Positions 63,356 through 64,000 of a stretch of 64,000 nt of DNA are shown piece by piece. The position numbers and the translations under genes are program-made. Source of the stretch: Ignavibacteriota bacterium (lineage in GTDB: Bacteria > Bacteroidota > Ignavibacteria > UBA10030 > UBA6906); contig JADJHP010000008.1 in assembly GCA_016707525.1 (NCBI GenBank), positions 248,001 to 312,000 of the forward strand. Direction: 5' to 3'. How positions within the stretch are numbered: the first letter of the stretch is position 1; each line of letters begins with the position of its first letter. The notes under the pieces are model-generated. The model saw only the letters and a list, made by a program, of their open reading frames with translations, was not told the origin of the DNA and did not search any database.

Positions 63356-64000
63356 TCAATACACCTGTCCTACCGCGGGCCCCTGCTGCGGGGCCTGCGC
63401 ACGTACGCCACCATCGGCGGCCAGACGCGGATGCATGTCCGTTTGCGCCGATATATTCAGTAATATGCCCACCGCGATGCATGAGACGATCATGGACGAA
63501 CCACCGTAGCTGATGAACGGCAGCGGCAATCCCGTCGTCGGCAGCAATGCCAGCGTCACGCCGGCGTTCATGATGGCATAGAGCGTGATCGTGAACGTGA
63601 TCCCGAGCGCAAGGAGCCGGCCAAACTCGTCGCGCGCCGCTTTCGCGATCGCGAGTCCGCGCAGGAAGAAGATCACGAACATCAGCAGCACCAGGACCGT
63701 GCCGATGAGGCCGTACTCTTCGCCGATGATGGGGAACACGAAATCCCCGAACGGCTCCGGCAGGAACAGGTCGCGTTGCTTGCTGCCACCGGGCCCGAGG
63801 CCGAAAATCCCGCCATTGGCGAACCCGAGGATGCCCTGATACACCTGATGGTTCATATTCATGTTACCGGACAGCACGCTCGCGATGTAGTCCGTCACGC
63901 GCTTCGCACGGTACGGGGCACTGATCATGTACCCGGCCAGCAACGGGATCCCGGCGCCGAGCGTCAGGCCGATATGCTTGCCGCGCACACCGCCCACATA
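63356..64000 (-). CDS. ftsW: FtsW (SEDS peptidoglycan polymerase), N-terminus outside window
   Basis: The visible C-terminal part of about 215 residues has several TM segments and the SEDS signatures YQGILGFANGGIFGLGPGGS, FPIIGEEYGLIGTV and LPTTGLPLPFISYGGSSM. Position directly before murG in a division cluster favours FtsW over RodA. The coding sequence continues beyond base 64000; the Met at 63997 is internal. The cytoplasmic tail (about 30 residues, Gln/Ala/Pro-rich) is short. Confidence 0.92.
   Translation of the reverse strand, partial: YVGGVRGKHIGLTLGAGIPLLAGYMISAPYRAKRVTDYIASVLSGNMNMNHQVYQGILGFANGGIFGLGPGGSKQRDLFLPEPFGDFVFPIIGEEYGLIGTVLVLLMFVIFFLRGLAIAKAARDEFGRLLALGITFTITLYAIMNAGVTLALLPTTGLPLPFISYGGSSMIVSCIAVGILLNISAQTDMHPRLAADGGVRAQAPQQGPAVGQVY

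Overview
The window is GC-rich bacterial chromosome with tightly packed genes, many of them joined by 4-base ATGA or GTGA stop/start overlaps. Several gene families point to the Bacteroidota/Ignavibacteriota (FCB) lineage: a PorV/PorQ-type outer-membrane protein, the tail of a type IX secretion (T9SS) cargo, DUF2851, DUF4159 and DUF4175 proteins, a DUF6588-like barrel, and a Bacteroidetes-type protein often labelled asparagine synthetase B. The high GC content suggests an uncultured relative of Ignavibacteria or Kapabacteria rather than a classic Bacteroides; that placement is inference. I found no tRNA, rRNA, CRISPR array, insertion sequence or phage.

Left part (1-13.9 kb): a BtuF-like binding protein and a deoxynucleoside kinase run into about 500 bases of sequence that does not look biological (1533-2029). 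The last codons of a T9SS cargo follow. Next come a TauE/SafE permease, an S41 protease, thymidylate kinase, an ECF sigma factor and a toast-rack/LiaF-like exported protein. A minus-strand group holds a TPR lipoprotein, a CHAT-like protein lacking its catalytic residues, a glycerophosphodiesterase, adk, rlmN and two exported proteins.

Centre (13.9-32.6 kb): a cluster runs yggS, divIVA, purine nucleoside phosphorylase, ileS (type 2), a DksA-like protein with a histone-H1-like tail, lspA, rluD. Beyond it are a large TPR protein, an isolated larE, pyrF, DUF2851, a three-gene TPR/GATase-like/outer-membrane operon, and dxr-rseP.

Accessory part (32.7-43 kb): a four-gene plus-strand operon encodes an exported protein, a FecR-domain protein, an Ig-plus-barrel protein and a CHASE2 class III nucleotide cyclase. 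It looks like an envelope-to-cyclic-nucleotide signalling unit. After PorV comes a minus-strand operon with a MauE/DoxX-like redox membrane protein, a Cys-rich exported peptide, an anchored beta-propeller and a second Cys-rich peptide whose reading frame runs into a 14-copy 11-bp tandem repeat. This peptide operon is the best candidate for an undescribed system.

Right part (43-64 kb): dnaX, lon, a GAF/PAS HisKA_2 histidine kinase, an ECF sigma/anti-sigma pair, a DUF4159-DUF4175-M14 operon, and a division/cell-wall cluster transcribed ftsW, murG, a small two-TM protein, murC, ftsQ, ftsA, ftsZ. murC carries a one-base frameshift in a homopolymer that looks like a sequence error.
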